Assembly: GCA_963721175.1 (NCBI GenBank)
Contig: CAVRIG010000023.1
Location: 356,456 to 420,455, forward strand
DNA length: 64,000 nucleotides
Origin: Aliishimia sp963721175
GTDB lineage: Bacteria; Pseudomonadota; Alphaproteobacteria; Rhodobacterales; Rhodobacteraceae
Direction: 5' to 3'
This document shows positions 1 to 9,811 of this stretch, piece by piece (position 1 is the first letter of the stretch; each line of letters opens with the position of its first letter). The notes under the pieces are model-generated. The model did not search any database. It was not told where the DNA came from and saw nothing but the letters and a program-made list of their open reading frames with translations. The position numbers and the translations under genes are program-made.

Positions 1-585
1 GTAGGCCTCGTCGAGCACGAAGAGTGTCCCGGACGGCAGATCCGCCAGTGACGCCACGATCTCCTCTCCGCGCCAACGGGTGCCCATCGGGTTGTCGGGG
101 TTCGAAAGATAGACGAGCTTGGCATCCACTTCGGCCGCCTTGGCGAAGAGCGCGCCGATATCCTCCCGATCCTGCGCGTCGAACGGGACCTTGTGGAGCG
201 TCCCAGCGAATCCCGAGACGTGGTAGTTGAAGGTCGGATAGGCACCACTCGACGTGACCACATGGTCGCCGTCGGTCACAGTCAGGCGGACAAGATCGCC
301 CAGCAGACCATCGATACCTTCGCCGACATGGATCATCTCCATGTCCGCGTTCAACAAATGCGAGAGCGCCTGGCGCAACTCGAAGCTCTGCGCATCGCCG
401 TATTTCCAGATCTGCGTGGCGGCCATTGCCTCCCGGACAGCCGGTGAGGGGCCGAAGACGCTCTCGTTGGCTCCGAGCCTCGCGCGGAACGGCATGCCCC
501 GGTCTCGCTCCTGGGTTTCCGGTCCGACGAAGGGAACGGCGGCGGGCAGAGATCGGACGAGCGGAGTGAAGCGGGCTTGGGTCAT
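1..585 (-). CDS. HisC-like PLP-dependent aminotransferase (3' end outside window)
   Basis: This is the N-terminal 195 residues of a fold-type I aminotransferase read on the minus strand from the ATG at 583-585; the C-terminal half lies outside the window. The start MTQARFTPLVRSLPA leads into the motif ARLGANESVFGPSP, typical of histidinol-phosphate aminotransferase-like enzymes, and further on YLSNPDNPMGT is the conserved asparagine/proline loop that contacts the cofactor. The last visible residues, LDEAY, contain the aspartate that binds the pyridine nitrogen. The catalytic lysine is not in view. Substrate specificity cannot be decided from this fragment: true HisC or a related general aminotransferase are both possible. 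Confidence 0.8.
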   Translation of the reverse strand, partial: MTQARFTPLVRSLPAAVPFVGPETQERDRGMPFRARLGANESVFGPSPAVREAMAATQIWKYGDAQSFELRQALSHLLNADMEMIHVGEGIDGLLGDLVRLTVTDGDHVVTSSGAYPTFNYHVSGFAGTLHKVPFDAQDREDIGALFAKAAEVDAKLVYLSNPDNPMGTRWRGEEIVASLADLPSGTLFVLDEAY

Positions 586-633
586 GCGGACTTGGATACC
601 GCCCCGCCCGGGGAGCGGCAAGAGCAGCCGCAG

Positions 634-1008
634 TCAGGAGCTGGGCCGGGTCAGCACGAAGGTCGCGGCACCGCCCAGGCAGAGCGCCTGCACCGCGAGG
701 AGCCACGGGGCGAGCCCCAGCGCGAGCGAAATGCCGAACGTGGCAGCCATGGCGACGACCGCGAGCCACTTGCCGCGTGTGGGGATCGCGCCGGTTTCGC
801 GCCAGTCGGTTATCATAGGCCCGAAATGCCTGTGATCGTGGATCCACGCCTGCAGCCTTGGCGAGCCCTTGCCGAAGCAGAAGGCCGACAACAGCACCAG
901 CGGTGTCGTCGGCAGAAGCGGCAGGACGATGCCCACGATCCCGACACCCAACGACGCCAGACCGGCGAGGGTCCAGAGCAGATTGGGACGTGGTGCGGGC
1001 AGATCCAT
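634..1008 (-). CDS. YbaN family (DUF454) inner membrane protein
   Basis: A 124-residue membrane protein of the DUF454/YbaN family. The diagnostic block is visible: a first hydrophobic helix running into VGIVLPLLPTTPLVLLSAFC, followed by a short soluble stretch with SPRLQAWIHDHRHFGPMI and two more hydrophobic segments near the C-terminus. An upstream extension of the frame to 1065 is open, but MDLPAPRPN at 1008 matches the usual family start. The family's function is unknown. It lies downstream of and codirectional with nothing obvious; the aminotransferase start is 49 bp beyond its stop. Confidence 0.75.
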   Translation of the reverse strand: MDLPAPRPNLLWTLAGLASLGVGIVGIVLPLLPTTPLVLLSAFCFGKGSPRLQAWIHDHRHFGPMITDWRETGAIPTRGKWLAVVAMAATFGISLALGLAPWLLAVQALCLGGAATFVLTRPSS

Positions 1009-1173
1009 GGTGGTGCACACATAGGTCGGTCGTCGACGCGAACAATGCCGCGCCGGATCTGGCAAGGCTTGTCACGCCGGTGCTTCGCAAGTGGTTAACG
1101 GAATGACCCCACGTTTGGCTGGCAGGTTTCCATGGAATCGGGTGTGCTGCGGCAACAGCCAGGAGGTCAGACC

Positions 1174-1980
1174 ATGCCCGACATCGATCCGGATCGCGTC
1201 ACCGTCACTTTTGTGGATCACGTTGCCCACGTGCGGCTGACGCGGGCCGACAAGATGAATGCGGTCGACGAGGCCATGATTGGCGCCATCATTGCGGCCG
1301 GCGAGGCGGTCGCGGCGTCGGACGCGCGGGCTTGCGTCATATCCGGCGAGGGGCGGGCCTTCTGCGCCGGGATCGACATCGCCGGGCTGGGCGCCATGGC
1401 GGGGCAGGATCCCACCGCGATGCTGGAGCCGCGCACGCATGGGGACGGCACCACGAACCAGTGGCAGGAGGTCGCAATGATCTGGACCCGCGTCCCGGTG
1501 CCGGTGATCGCCGCTCTGCATGGGCCGGTCTACGGTGCGGGGTGCCAGCTTGCGCTGGGTGCCGATATCCGGATCGCCGGCCCGGATCTGCAGATGGCGG
1601 TGATGGAGATGAAATGGGGCATCGTGCCGGATATGGGCGGCATGGTCCTGCTGCCCCGGATCGTGCGGTCCGACGTCCTGCGCCGCCTGACCTACACCGC
1701 CGATCCGGTGGGCGCGGACCAGGCGCTGGCCTGGGGTCTTGTCACGGAACTGGCCGAAGATCCCTTGGCCGCCGCGATGGATCTCGCGGGGCGGATCGCG
1801 CTGAAGTCGCCCTCCGGCATCCGCACAGCCAAGCGCCTGATCGCGCTCGCCGAAAGCGGCGCCGCGGAAGCCGACGTGCTGATGGCCGAAAGCCGCGAGC
1901 AGGCCAAACTCATAGGGAAGCCCGACCAGATGGAGGTCATCGCCGCGCAGATGCAGAAGCGCCCGCCCAAGTTCGGTTGA
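1174..1980 (+). CDS. Enoyl-CoA hydratase/isomerase (crotonase) family protein
   Basis: A 268-residue crotonase-fold protein. The first oxyanion-hole segment is GRAFCAGIDIAGLGAM and the second is HGPVYGAGCQLALGADI, the two conserved loops that hold the thioester carbonyl. The catalytic region MEMKWGIVPDMGGM follows. The open frame extends up to 1132, but the ATG at 1174 is preceded by AGGAGG at a 7-nt distance and gives a standard family length. It probably hydrates or isomerises an enoyl-CoA in fatty-acid or aromatic breakdown; the exact substrate is not shown by the sequence. Confidence 0.85.
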   Translation: MPDIDPDRVTVTFVDHVAHVRLTRADKMNAVDEAMIGAIIAAGEAVAASDARACVISGEGRAFCAGIDIAGLGAMAGQDPTAMLEPRTHGDGTTNQWQEVAMIWTRVPVPVIAALHGPVYGAGCQLALGADIRIAGPDLQMAVMEMKWGIVPDMGGMVLLPRIVRSDVLRRLTYTADPVGADQALAWGLVTELAEDPLAAAMDLAGRIALKSPSGIRTAKRLIALAESGAAEADVLMAESREQAKLIGKPDQMEVIAAQMQKRPPKFG

Positions 1981-2001
1981 CCCGCGGGGCCGGCTCGGCC
2001 T

Positions 2002-3960
2002 TCAGTTCTGCTCGTCGTAGAGCGACTGGAACGCCGCTTCGAGCCGCCGCGTGAATCCTTCGGTATCAAAGAGCGCGCTGGTCTTGCGCCCGGCGATCAG
2101 GCGTTCCCGCAGTTCCGCCCGCGCCAGCGGATCTTGCGCCAGGCGCAAGGCGCAATCGTAATAGGCCTCGCGCGTGTCGCAGATCGTCTCGGGGGTTCCG
2201 GCGGCGCTCACCAGGCTGGCCGCGACGCGGGCCGCGAACTGCTGGCCCGGCATCGTCACGACCGGCACCCCGGCCCAGAGCGCATCGCTCGCCGTGGTGT
2301 GCGCGTTGCAGTGGAACGTGTCGAGGAAGATGTCGGCGTGCGCCAGGCGGGAGAGGTGCGGCCCCTGTTTCAGACGTGGCGCTATGATGATGCGGTCGGG
2401 ATCCACCCCGCGCGCCTCGGCGGCCTTGCGCAGGTTGGCCGACGACTCCGCACCTCCCGTCAGCTGCCACAGCACGGACCCTTCGACCTCGCGCAAGAGC
2501 TCCATCCACAGGTCGAATTCCGCGGGCGAGATCTTGTAGACGTTGTTGAAGCTGGCAAAGACCACGGCGTTCTCCGGCAGCCCGAGCGACTCGCGCGTGA
2601 CCTCCGGATCGGGCAGCGGCCGGGACTGATCGTTCGGCTGGTAGCACTCGGGCAGAGCCAGGACGCGTTCGCTGTAATACTGCTCCAACTCGGGCGGGAT
2701 CACGATCCGGTCCGCGAGGATGACATCCATGCACTCCGCCCCCGTGCTCCCCGGAAAGCCGAGCCACGTCACTTGCACGGGTGCCGTGCGGTGACCGAAG
2801 ATGCCAATGCGCGTGCCGGACGTGAACCCCTTGAGGTCGACGGCGATGTCGATTTCATGGCTCCGCGCCAGCATCGCCGCGGAATAGTCGTCCAGACCGG
2901 AAATGTCGTGAAACCCGTCGACGGCCGCGCGCGCCCGGTCCCGCATGTGATCCTCGTGATCGGGGCCGAAGGAGTAGGCGTGCAGTTCGAACCGGCTGCG
3001 GTCATGCGATTCCAGCACGCCCGCCAACAGGTGCATCGTGGCATGGTCATGGAAATCCGCGGAGAAATAGCCGATGCGGATCCGGTCATGTCCCACATAG
3101 GGGCCAAGCGGTTTTTCCGAAATTCCGGTCAGCGTGTTCCTCGAATAGACCTGGCAGCGATGCAGCAGGTTCGCCGGATCGTCCTCCATCGGCAGATACT
3201 GGAACGGGCTCGCGCCGGTGTTCAGTTGTTCCGGCGTCGAGGGATCGAACTGGGCATAGCCGGGCGCGTCCCAGTCGTTGATATGCGCAAGGCAATGTGC
3301 GCGTTCCGCCATGCCGATGGGATCGCCGGGGATGTTCATCAGCAGCCCGTCGTAGAACGCGATCGCGCTGGTGAAGTCCTTGGCCTCGCGCAGGTAGTTG
3401 GCGAGAATGCGATAGGGTTGCGGCAGCAACGGGTTGTTGACGATCGTCTTGGCAAAGAACTGCGCCGCGTCCTCGCGATTGCCGTAGAAGTGCATGAACC
3501 GACCGGCCGCGTGCGATGCGTTCGCCGAATCCCCATGCAACGTCACCGCCTTGAGAATGTAGCTCGAGGCTTCGCGTGGCCGGCCGAGGGCCTCCAGCAA
3601 CCGGCCGGTGGCCAGAAGCGCCTCGAGATTGGTGTCGTCCACGTCCAGCACGCGGCTGAAGCAGACCAGCGCGTCCTCGTTTCGACCGGCCGCTGCAAGG
3701 GCGTCGCCGAACCGCAGCAGGTATTGCAGCTTCTCGGGTTCCAGCAGGTGCGCCTGCGCGAAGTCGTCGACCGCATCGGCAGGCCGCCCGGCCAGGAAGT
3801 TCGCCTCCGCCCGGCATGCGAATGCGTTGGCATCCTTCGGCATCATCGCCACCATCTGCCCGGCTGCCTTGGCCGCCATGTCGAAATCATGGGACTTCAT
3901 CGCTTTGCGGTACCGCTTGACGAACTTGGAGAGGCGGGTCAGGGACCGATCATGTTTCAT
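2002..3960 (-). CDS. TPR-domain O-GlcNAc transferase-like (SPINDLY/GT41) protein
   Basis: A 652-residue protein with about six TPR-like helical repeats (roughly residues 20-230) followed by a two-lobed GT41 domain. The start of the catalytic part, RIRIGYFSADFHDHATMHLL, and the later TWLGFPGSTGAECMDVILAD and FNNVYKISPAEFDLWMELL match the SPINDLY/OGT C-terminal family. DIFLDTFHCNAHTTASDALW carries the sugar-nucleotide-binding region. A cytoplasmic glycosyltransferase acting on a protein acceptor is likely; donor and target are unknown. AGAAAGG lies just upstream of the ATG. No neighbour hints at its target. Confidence 0.85.
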   Translation of the reverse strand: MKHDRSLTRLSKFVKRYRKAMKSHDFDMAAKAAGQMVAMMPKDANAFACRAEANFLAGRPADAVDDFAQAHLLEPEKLQYLLRFGDALAAAGRNEDALVCFSRVLDVDDTNLEALLATGRLLEALGRPREASSYILKAVTLHGDSANASHAAGRFMHFYGNREDAAQFFAKTIVNNPLLPQPYRILANYLREAKDFTSAIAFYDGLLMNIPGDPIGMAERAHCLAHINDWDAPGYAQFDPSTPEQLNTGASPFQYLPMEDDPANLLHRCQVYSRNTLTGISEKPLGPYVGHDRIRIGYFSADFHDHATMHLLAGVLESHDRSRFELHAYSFGPDHEDHMRDRARAAVDGFHDISGLDDYSAAMLARSHEIDIAVDLKGFTSGTRIGIFGHRTAPVQVTWLGFPGSTGAECMDVILADRIVIPPELEQYYSERVLALPECYQPNDQSRPLPDPEVTRESLGLPENAVVFASFNNVYKISPAEFDLWMELLREVEGSVLWQLTGGAESSANLRKAAEARGVDPDRIIIAPRLKQGPHLSRLAHADIFLDTFHCNAHTTASDALWAGVPVVTMPGQQFAARVAASLVSAAGTPETICDTREAYYDCALRLAQDPLARAELRERLIAGRKTSALFDTEGFTRRLEAAFQSLYDEQN

Positions 3961-4094
3961 GCGCGACCTTTCTGGCTGAGTTCCGGCGAGCCTTAAGGCA
4001 AATCGCTTAATGATCCGTAATCCCGGATTGTGGCAGCCATCGCTTTGGCCTAGTCAGGAGCCATCCCGCGACCAAGAATGAGGCAATTCACGTC

Positions 4095-5491
4095 ATGCGC
4101 CTGACCCGCTACTTCCTGCCCGTGCTGAAGGAAACGCCGTCCGAGGCGCAGATCGTCTCGCACCGCCTGATGCTGCGCGCCGGCATGATCAAGCAGCAGG
4201 CGGCCGGGATCTACTCGTGGCTGCCGCTGGGGTACAAGGTGCTGCGCAACATCGAGAAGATCGTGCACGAGGAGCAGATCCGCGCGGGCCATATCCCGAT
4301 GCTGATGCCGACGCTGCAGCCCGCCGATCTGTGGCAGGAATCGGGGCGCTACGACGCCTACGGGCCGGAGATGCTGCGCATCCGCGACCGCCACGACCGC
4401 GACCTGCCTATTCGGGCCGACGAACGAGGAGATGATCACCGACATCTTCCGCTCCCACGTCGGCAGCTACCGCGACCTGCCGCTGACGCTTTATCACATC
4501 CAGTGGAAGTTCCGCGACGAGGTGCGCCCGCGCTTCGGCGTGATGCGCGGGCGCGAATTCCTGATGAAGGACGGCTACAACTTCGACCTCACCTACGAGG
4601 ACGCGATGCACGCCTACAACCGCCACCTGGTGAGCTACCTGCGCACCTACGAGCGCATGGGTCTTCAAGCGATCCCGATGCGTGCCGAGAGCGGGCCGAT
4701 CGGCGGAGACGACACACACGAGTTCCTGGTGCTGGCCGAGACGGGCGAGTTCGGAGGTCTTCTACGATGCCGAAATTACCGAGCTGAAATTCGGCGACCG
4801 CGAGATCGACTATGACAGCGTGGAGCAGTGCCAGGCGGTGCTGGAGGAATTCACGTCGCGCTACGCCCGCACCGACGACACGCATGACGAAGCGGTGTTC
4901 CACGAGCGCGTTCCGGAGGCGCGTCGGCGCCATGCCCGCGGGATCGAGGTTGGGCAGATATTCTATTTCGGCACCAAGTATTCCGAGCCCATGGGCGCGA
5001 CGGTGCAGGGGCCGGACGGCAAGGCGGTCCCGGTGCACATGGGCTCCCACGGGATCGGAGTGAGCCGGCTGGTGGGCGCGGTGATCGAGGCCAGCCACGA
5101 CGACAAGGGCATCATCTGGCCCGAGGGGGTGACGCCGTTCCATTGCGGCATCGTCAACCTCAAGCAGGGCGACGCGGAGGCCGACGCGGCCTGCGAGAAG
5201 ATCTATGGTGACCTGGTGAAGGCCGGACTCGAACCGCTCTACGATGACCGGGACGAGCGTGCGGGCGGCAAGTTCGCGACGATGGACCTCGTCGGCTTGC
5301 CATGGCGGATCACCGTCGGCCCGCGGGGCCTCAAGAACGGGGTGGTGGAACTGACCTCGCGCCGCACCGGCGAGAGCGAGGAAATGACCCCCACGGATGC
5401 CGTCGAGCGGGTGCAGGACATCTATTCCAACCATCGCAGCAAGGCGCGGATGGAAATGATGGCAGAGGCGTCCTTTCACACCTGGCTCTGA
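4095..5491 (+). CDS. proS: Prolyl-tRNA synthetase, interrupted by two +1 frameshifts
   Basis: Class II prolyl-tRNA synthetase of the short alphaproteobacterial type that lacks the bacterial editing insert; the repaired product is about 464 residues. The N-terminus MRLTRYFLPVLKETPSEA and the motif 1 region RLMLRAGMIKQQAAGIYSW are in frame 3. An extra C at 4407-4408 moves the gene to LFGPTNEEMITDIF, and an extra T at 4750-4751 moves it to SEVFYDAEI. The rest, with GSHGIGVSRLVGAVIE and the anticodon-binding domain, is intact. ProRS is essential, so the shifts are probably sequence errors rather than true damage. Confidence 0.9.
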
Positions 5492-5519
5492 TGCGGGCAG
5501 CTCGTCGCATCGCGTCCGC

Positions 5520-6014
5520 ATGATCCGGTTTTCGTTGATCATGGCTGCTGGACTGGCCGGTGCGGCGGCCACGTCTCAGGTCCCCGAATACTCGCAGCAA
5601 TACATGCAGCGGCTGGGCGGGGCAGTGGACGCGCTGGCGCAGGTGGTGGCCGATTTCGACGCCTCCGCCGCGGCCGAGGGCCTGACGCGGCAGGCGGCGC
5701 TGGAACAGATGACCGGCAGCCCCTTCGTGGAGCGGCGGCGGGCCGACATGACCGTGACGCTCGACCGCTATGTTAGGCTCGGCACCGATCTCGCCGAGAT
5801 GCGTGCCGCCGGACCTCTCCGGCGTCCCCTTGAGATGATGCGGCCGGACGGCGAGATCGCGCGTGCCGCCTGGCAGGATTTCGAGCCGGCCATGCCGCTG
5901 ACGCTCGAAGGGGCGGTGTTTGGCGGTGCGGGGTTTGTTGGCGGCGCCTGTCTCGCCTCGGTCCTTCTCGGGTTGATGCGTCTCCTGACCGGACGCAGGC
6001 GTGAGCCGACTTGA
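5520..6014 (+). CDS. DUF2937 family membrane protein
   Basis: A 164-residue protein with an N-terminal hydrophobic segment, a long soluble region containing YSQQYMQRLGGAVDAL, and a C-terminal helix GAVFGGAGFVGGACLASVLL followed by basic residues. This layout and the QQYxQRLxG start match DUF2937, a family of unknown function. It sits between proS and lolC in the same direction, but the 106-bp gap to lolC leaves co-transcription open. Confidence 0.7.
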   Translation: MIRFSLIMAAGLAGAAATSQVPEYSQQYMQRLGGAVDALAQVVADFDASAAAEGLTRQAALEQMTGSPFVERRRADMTVTLDRYVRLGTDLAEMRAAGPLRRPLEMMRPDGEIARAAWQDFEPAMPLTLEGAVFGGAGFVGGACLASVLLGLMRLLTGRRREPT

Positions 6015-6120
6015 TCGCGGCCGGCCCGGCGCATCGGCTTGACCCTGTCGCCGCCTGCGCCCATCTTGCGCGAAAATCGGGCGTCGCGCGAGACGCCCCA
6101 AGGAGCAGGATCCGGACAGG

Positions 6121-7408
6121 ATGGCCAAAGCCCCGGCGCCCTTCGCCGCCTTCGAATTCATGATCGCGTGGCGGTATCTGCGGGCCAAGCGGGCCGAGGG
6201 CGGGGTCAGCGTCATGACCTGGATCAGCCTCCTCGGGATCACACTCGCCGTCTTTGCGCTGATCGCGACGCTCGCGGTGCGCTCGGGGTTTCGGGTCGAG
6301 CTTGTGGACACGATCCTGGGCTCGAACGCCCATGTAACCGTCTACACTGCCGGCGCAGTGACGGAGAGCGGGCAGCTCGACCGCTCCATCACCGATTTCG
6401 ATGCCGTGGCCGACCGGCTGCGCGCCGTGCCCGGCGTAACGCGGGCGGCGCCTCTGGTTCGTGGCGAGGTGCTTGCCAACGCGCAAGGGGCGAACGCGGG
6501 TGCGCAGGTCTACGGCATCCGGCCCGAAGACCTCCTGACGATCCCGCGCATCGCCAATCCGGAGGAGCATGTCGGCGACATCGCCAATTTCGTCGACGGT
6601 CTCGCCATCGGCTCGGAACTCGCGCGCACCCTCGGCGTGACGGTGGGGGACGAGGTGAAACTGATCTCGCCCGATGGCGCGGTCACGCCCTTCGGTGTGA
6701 AGCCGCGGGTCAGCGTCTATCCCGTCACCTACGTCTTCACCGCCGGGCGCTACGATATCGACCGCACGCGGATCTACCTGCCGCTTGTCGAGGCGCAGCC
6801 CTTCTTCAACCTGGAGGGGCGCGCGAGCGAGATCGAGGTGATGGTGGACAATCCCGAACGGATCGGGCCGATGCAGGGCGCCCTGTACGAAGCCGCGGGC
6901 GAGGGGGCGCAGCTCTGGACCTGGCTCGACGCGTCGGGAGGGTATCTGCGCGCGCTCGAGGTCGAGGACAACGTGATGTTCGTGATCCTGTCGATCCTGG
7001 TGCTGATCGCGGCGATGAACATCGTCTCCGGCCTGATCATGCTGGTCAAGAACAAGGGACGCGACATCGGCATCCTGCGCACCATGGGGCTGACCGAAGG
7101 CTCGGTGCTGCGCATCTTCTTTCTTTGCGGGGCGTTCACGGGCGTGATCGGCACCGTCTTCGGCGTTTTTTTGGGCTGCCTTTTCGCGCTCTATATCGAT
7201 CCGATCTTCTCCTTCATGAACTGGGCCATGGGCGGAGGCGTCTGGGATCCGGCGATCCGCGGGATCTACGCGCTGCCCGCGCAGCTCCACCTTGCGGACG
7301 TGCTGACCGCGGTGGCGTTGTCACTGGGCTCTCAGCTTCGTCGTGACCTGGTTCCCGGCCCGGCGCGCGGCGCGAATGCATCCGGTCGAGGCGCTGCGGT
7401 ATGAGTGA
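6121..7408 (+). CDS. lolC: Lipoprotein-releasing ABC transporter permease LolC/LolE, one +1 frameshift
   Basis: Inner-membrane permease of the Lol system, which extracts lipoproteins from the inner membrane for delivery to LolA. The N-terminal helix, the large periplasmic domain and the FtsX-like membrane block with ILVLIAAMNIVSGLIMLVKN and RDIGILRTMGLTEGSVLRIF are clear. An extra G within 7326-7328 breaks the last helix; past it the true ending reads LSFVVTWFPARRAARMHPVE and stops at 7406-7408. The repaired length is 428 residues. Its stop overlaps the lolD start by 8 bp, so the pair forms one operon. The function is essential, so the shift is likely an error. Confidence 0.9.
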
Positions 7409-8105
7409 GGCGGTGCTGGACCTTCGGGGCATCGCCAAAAGCTACAACCGCGGCACCCCGGCGGAGATCGCGGTGCTGCGCGGCGCGGACCTGACACTGG
7501 CCCCGGGCGAAGTCGTCGCGCTCGTGGCACCTTCGGGAGCCGGCAAGTCGACGCTGCTCCACATCGCGGGCCTGCTCGACGTGCCGGATGCCGGGGAAGT
7601 GTGGCTGGACGGGGCCGAGATGGGCGCCCGCGACGACGCCGCGCGCACGGCGGCCAGGCGCGACGCAGTGGGTTTCATCTACCAGTTTCATCACCTGCTG
7701 CCGGAATTCTCCGCGCTGGAGAACGTGGTGCTGCCGCAACTCGCGGCCGGCGTGGCGTGGACAGGGGCCGAGGATTGCGCCCGGGATCTGCTGACCCGCG
7801 TCGGCATCGCGGAGCGTGCGACCCACCGCCCCGCCGCACTCTCGGGTGGAGAGCAGCAGCGCGTCGCGTTCTGCCGGGCGCTCGCGAATGCGCCGAAGCT
7901 TCTGCTGGCCGATGAACCCACCGGCAATCTCGACCCCGAAACCTCCGACCAGGTCTTTGCAACGCTCATGGACCTGGTGCGTCAACGCGGGATGAGCGCA
8001 TTGGTGGCCACCCACAACCCCGCGCTCGCCGCCCGGATGGACCGCGTGGTGCGGATGGAGGCGGGTGTGCTGCGGGACATCCCGATTGACGTTTCCGCGC
8101 CTTGA
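7401..8105 (+). CDS. lolD: Lipoprotein-releasing ABC transporter ATPase LolD
   Basis: A 234-residue ABC ATPase that drives LolC/LolE. Visible motifs are the Walker A APSGAGKST, the Q-loop region YQFHHLLPEFSALENV, the signature LSGGEQQRVAFCRAL and Walker B LLLADEPTGNLD, followed by the H-loop ATHN. The QFHHLLPEF sequence is typical of LolD as opposed to other MacB-type ATPases. The ATG overlaps the end of the lolC reading frame. Confidence 0.93.
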   Translation: MSEAVLDLRGIAKSYNRGTPAEIAVLRGADLTLAPGEVVALVAPSGAGKSTLLHIAGLLDVPDAGEVWLDGAEMGARDDAARTAARRDAVGFIYQFHHLLPEFSALENVVLPQLAAGVAWTGAEDCARDLLTRVGIAERATHRPAALSGGEQQRVAFCRALANAPKLLLADEPTGNLDPETSDQVFATLMDLVRQRGMSALVATHNPALAARMDRVVRMEAGVLRDIPIDVSAP

Positions 8106-8155
8106 GCGACGGTCAGTCCTGCGCCGCCCGTGCCGGCATCAACGAAGCTCCACGA

Positions 8156-8590
8156 TCAAACGATCTGCGTGATCCAGACGCCGAGGCCCATCAAAGCGAT
8201 GCCGGACGCGCGCGTCAGCGTCAGCGGCGACACCTGCGCGCCGAAGAGCCCGAAATGATCGATCGCCGCGGTCGAGATCAACTGTCCCAGAAGAACGAAG
8301 AATACCGCGTTGCCCACTCCGAAATGTGGCGCGATGTAGGTCACGGAAATCACGTAGAACGCGACCAGAACGCCGCCCAGCAGCAGGTGTTTCGGTGCGC
8401 CAGCCACCGCCAGGACGGCCCGCGGTCCGGTGATCAGCGTCACCACCAGGCTGCATGCCAGCGCCACGGCAAAGAGCACCAGAGCCGCCGCCGCCGGTGC
8501 GTGCATGTGACGGCCCAAGGCTGCGTTGAGCGCGGCCAGCGTGGGGATGCCGATACCCGCTGCAAGCATGATCAGGGCGTAGTGGGTCAT
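8156..8590 (-). CDS. DMT-superfamily transporter, YdcZ/DUF606 type
   Basis: A 144-residue, highly hydrophobic protein with about five membrane segments. The start MTHYALIMLAAGIGIPTLAA and the internal GVGNAVFFVLLGQLISTAAI are typical of the DUF606/YdcZ half-size DMT transporters, which usually act as homo- or heterodimers. The frame is open further upstream, but the ATG at 8588-8590 gives the usual family length. Substrate unknown. Confidence 0.8.
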   Translation of the reverse strand: MTHYALIMLAAGIGIPTLAALNAALGRHMHAPAAAALVLFAVALACSLVVTLITGPRAVLAVAGAPKHLLLGGVLVAFYVISVTYIAPHFGVGNAVFFVLLGQLISTAAIDHFGLFGAQVSPLTLTRASGIALMGLGVWITQIV

Positions 8591-8679
8591 CGCGAAGCTC
8601 CGTAAATGGGGTTGATCTGGATCATGTCGACGTGCATGGAAATGGGCAAGGTGGGGCAGGTCCGACGGGGAGAGATACG

Positions 8680-9078
8680 ATGAGAAGCTTGACGCTGAGC
8701 GCTGTGCTGATGCTCGGTGCCTGCACGGCCGCCGAAATGCCGGGGCCGTCGGAAGGCGCCCGGCTCTTTGCCTCGAATTGCGCTGCCTGTCATGGCGCGG
8801 ATGCAAAAGGGGCCGGCCCCGAAGCGCTGGGCATCGGCAAGGTGCCGCCGGACCTGACCCAGATCGCCGCCAGAAACGGCGGCACGTTCCCCCGCGCGCA
8901 GGTCCTGTCGGTGATCGACGGCTACCGGCAGGGCAGTCACCCCGACCGCGTCATGCCCGAGTTCGGCGCGAGCCTGGGCGGCGACCTCGTGCCCGTGGAG
9001 GTCGACGGTGTGTTGACGCCGACACCCCGCGCGCTCGCGGCACTTCTGGCCTATCTCGAAAGTATTCAGGCGCAGTGA
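8680..9078 (+). CDS. Small c-type cytochrome lipoprotein (first of three)
   Basis: A 132-residue protein with a lipoprotein signal (lipobox LGAC at residues 12-15) and one haem-binding CAACH. Downstream come PPDLTQIAARNGGTFPRAQV and MPEFG, whose methionine is the likely sixth haem ligand. The upstream extension from 8632 lacks a signal peptide and is rejected; the ATG at 8680 follows a purine-rich GGGGAGAGA. The product would be a periplasmic electron carrier anchored by lipid. It is clearly related to the genes at 10355 and 10747. Partner oxidase or dehydrogenase unknown. Confidence 0.85.
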   Translation: MRSLTLSAVLMLGACTAAEMPGPSEGARLFASNCAACHGADAKGAGPEALGIGKVPPDLTQIAARNGGTFPRAQVLSVIDGYRQGSHPDRVMPEFGASLGGDLVPVEVDGVLTPTPRALAALLAYLESIQAQ

Positions 9079-9126
9079 CCGGAACTTGTCGCCCGTGAGG
9101 TGCTGCAGGGTCGTCGTTCGCGCCTG

Positions 9127-9807
9127 TCAGTCGCAGATCCCGCGCAGTTGCACACCGTTCCAGGGAAGGCGCACCGAATGCTCGCGCGATTGCGGCAGGG
9201 GCGCGACCGGCATCACGGCGCCGATCATCGCATGCAGCCGGGTCGTGCGGCCGCCCTGCGGGTCGAGCGCTCGGCAGCAGACATATTCCTCCACGATGGC
9301 GCCCTGCTGTTCGTAGCCGAAATCGAGAAACCCGGGATCCTGCCCGAGATCGAAGAGGTAGGGGTCGCTCGTGTTGTGCTCCGTCGCGGCCTTCAGCGGG
9401 TGATATCCGGTGACGGCGCGGTTCTGCCATTGCCAGACATGGGTCAATTCGTGCGCCAGCAACATTGCCTCGATCAGCCCGATCTCGTCCGGGTAATCCG
9501 GCAGGTAGTCGTCGAGGTACCAGTCCGTGTCGAAAAGCACTCGGTTGAAGAGCGCGACCGCCGCGGGTTTCGCAGTCACGATATCTGACTCCGGCGGCGG
9601 CAGGATGTTCTCGCGGCAGGTGGTACGGGGCCGCGCGGGCCGGCGGAAGGTGACGGCGCGTGTCGGCGCTCCATCCACCAGCCGCACATGAGAGAAATCG
9701 ATGCCCGCCCCGTGGATCGTCCGTGCGAAGGCCTTTTCCGTTTCCGTCAGCGGACGACCCGCACAACCGGCAAGAACAAGAAGGCAAAGCAGCGTGCGCA
9801 GGATCAT
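9127..9807 (-). CDS. Lipoprotein with HELTH zinc-protease-like motif
   Basis: A 226-residue predicted lipoprotein (signal MILRTLLCLLVLAGCAG, lipobox cysteine at 15). The centre contains LLAHELTHVWQWQ, an HExxH-like metal-binding motif with H-E-L-T-H, as found in DUF4157-like putative metallopeptidases. It may be a periplasmic zinc hydrolase or a non-catalytic relative. The longer frame to 9885 has no signal sequence ahead and is not preferred. It follows the thioesterase gene closely (4 bp) on the same strand. Confidence 0.7.
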   Translation of the reverse strand: MILRTLLCLLVLAGCAGRPLTETEKAFARTIHGAGIDFSHVRLVDGAPTRAVTFRRPARPRTTCRENILPPPESDIVTAKPAAVALFNRVLFDTDWYLDDYLPDYPDEIGLIEAMLLAHELTHVWQWQNRAVTGYHPLKAATEHNTSDPYLFDLGQDPGFLDFGYEQQGAIVEEYVCCRALDPQGGRTTRLHAMIGAVMPVAPLPQSREHSVRLPWNGVQLRGICD

Positions 9808-9811
9808 CGGA

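Noticed and set aside
4395..4760. Programmed +1 frameshifting in proS
   Set aside because: No slippery site or stop codon at the shift point, two shifts in one gene, and the same kind of lesion in ten other unrelated genes.
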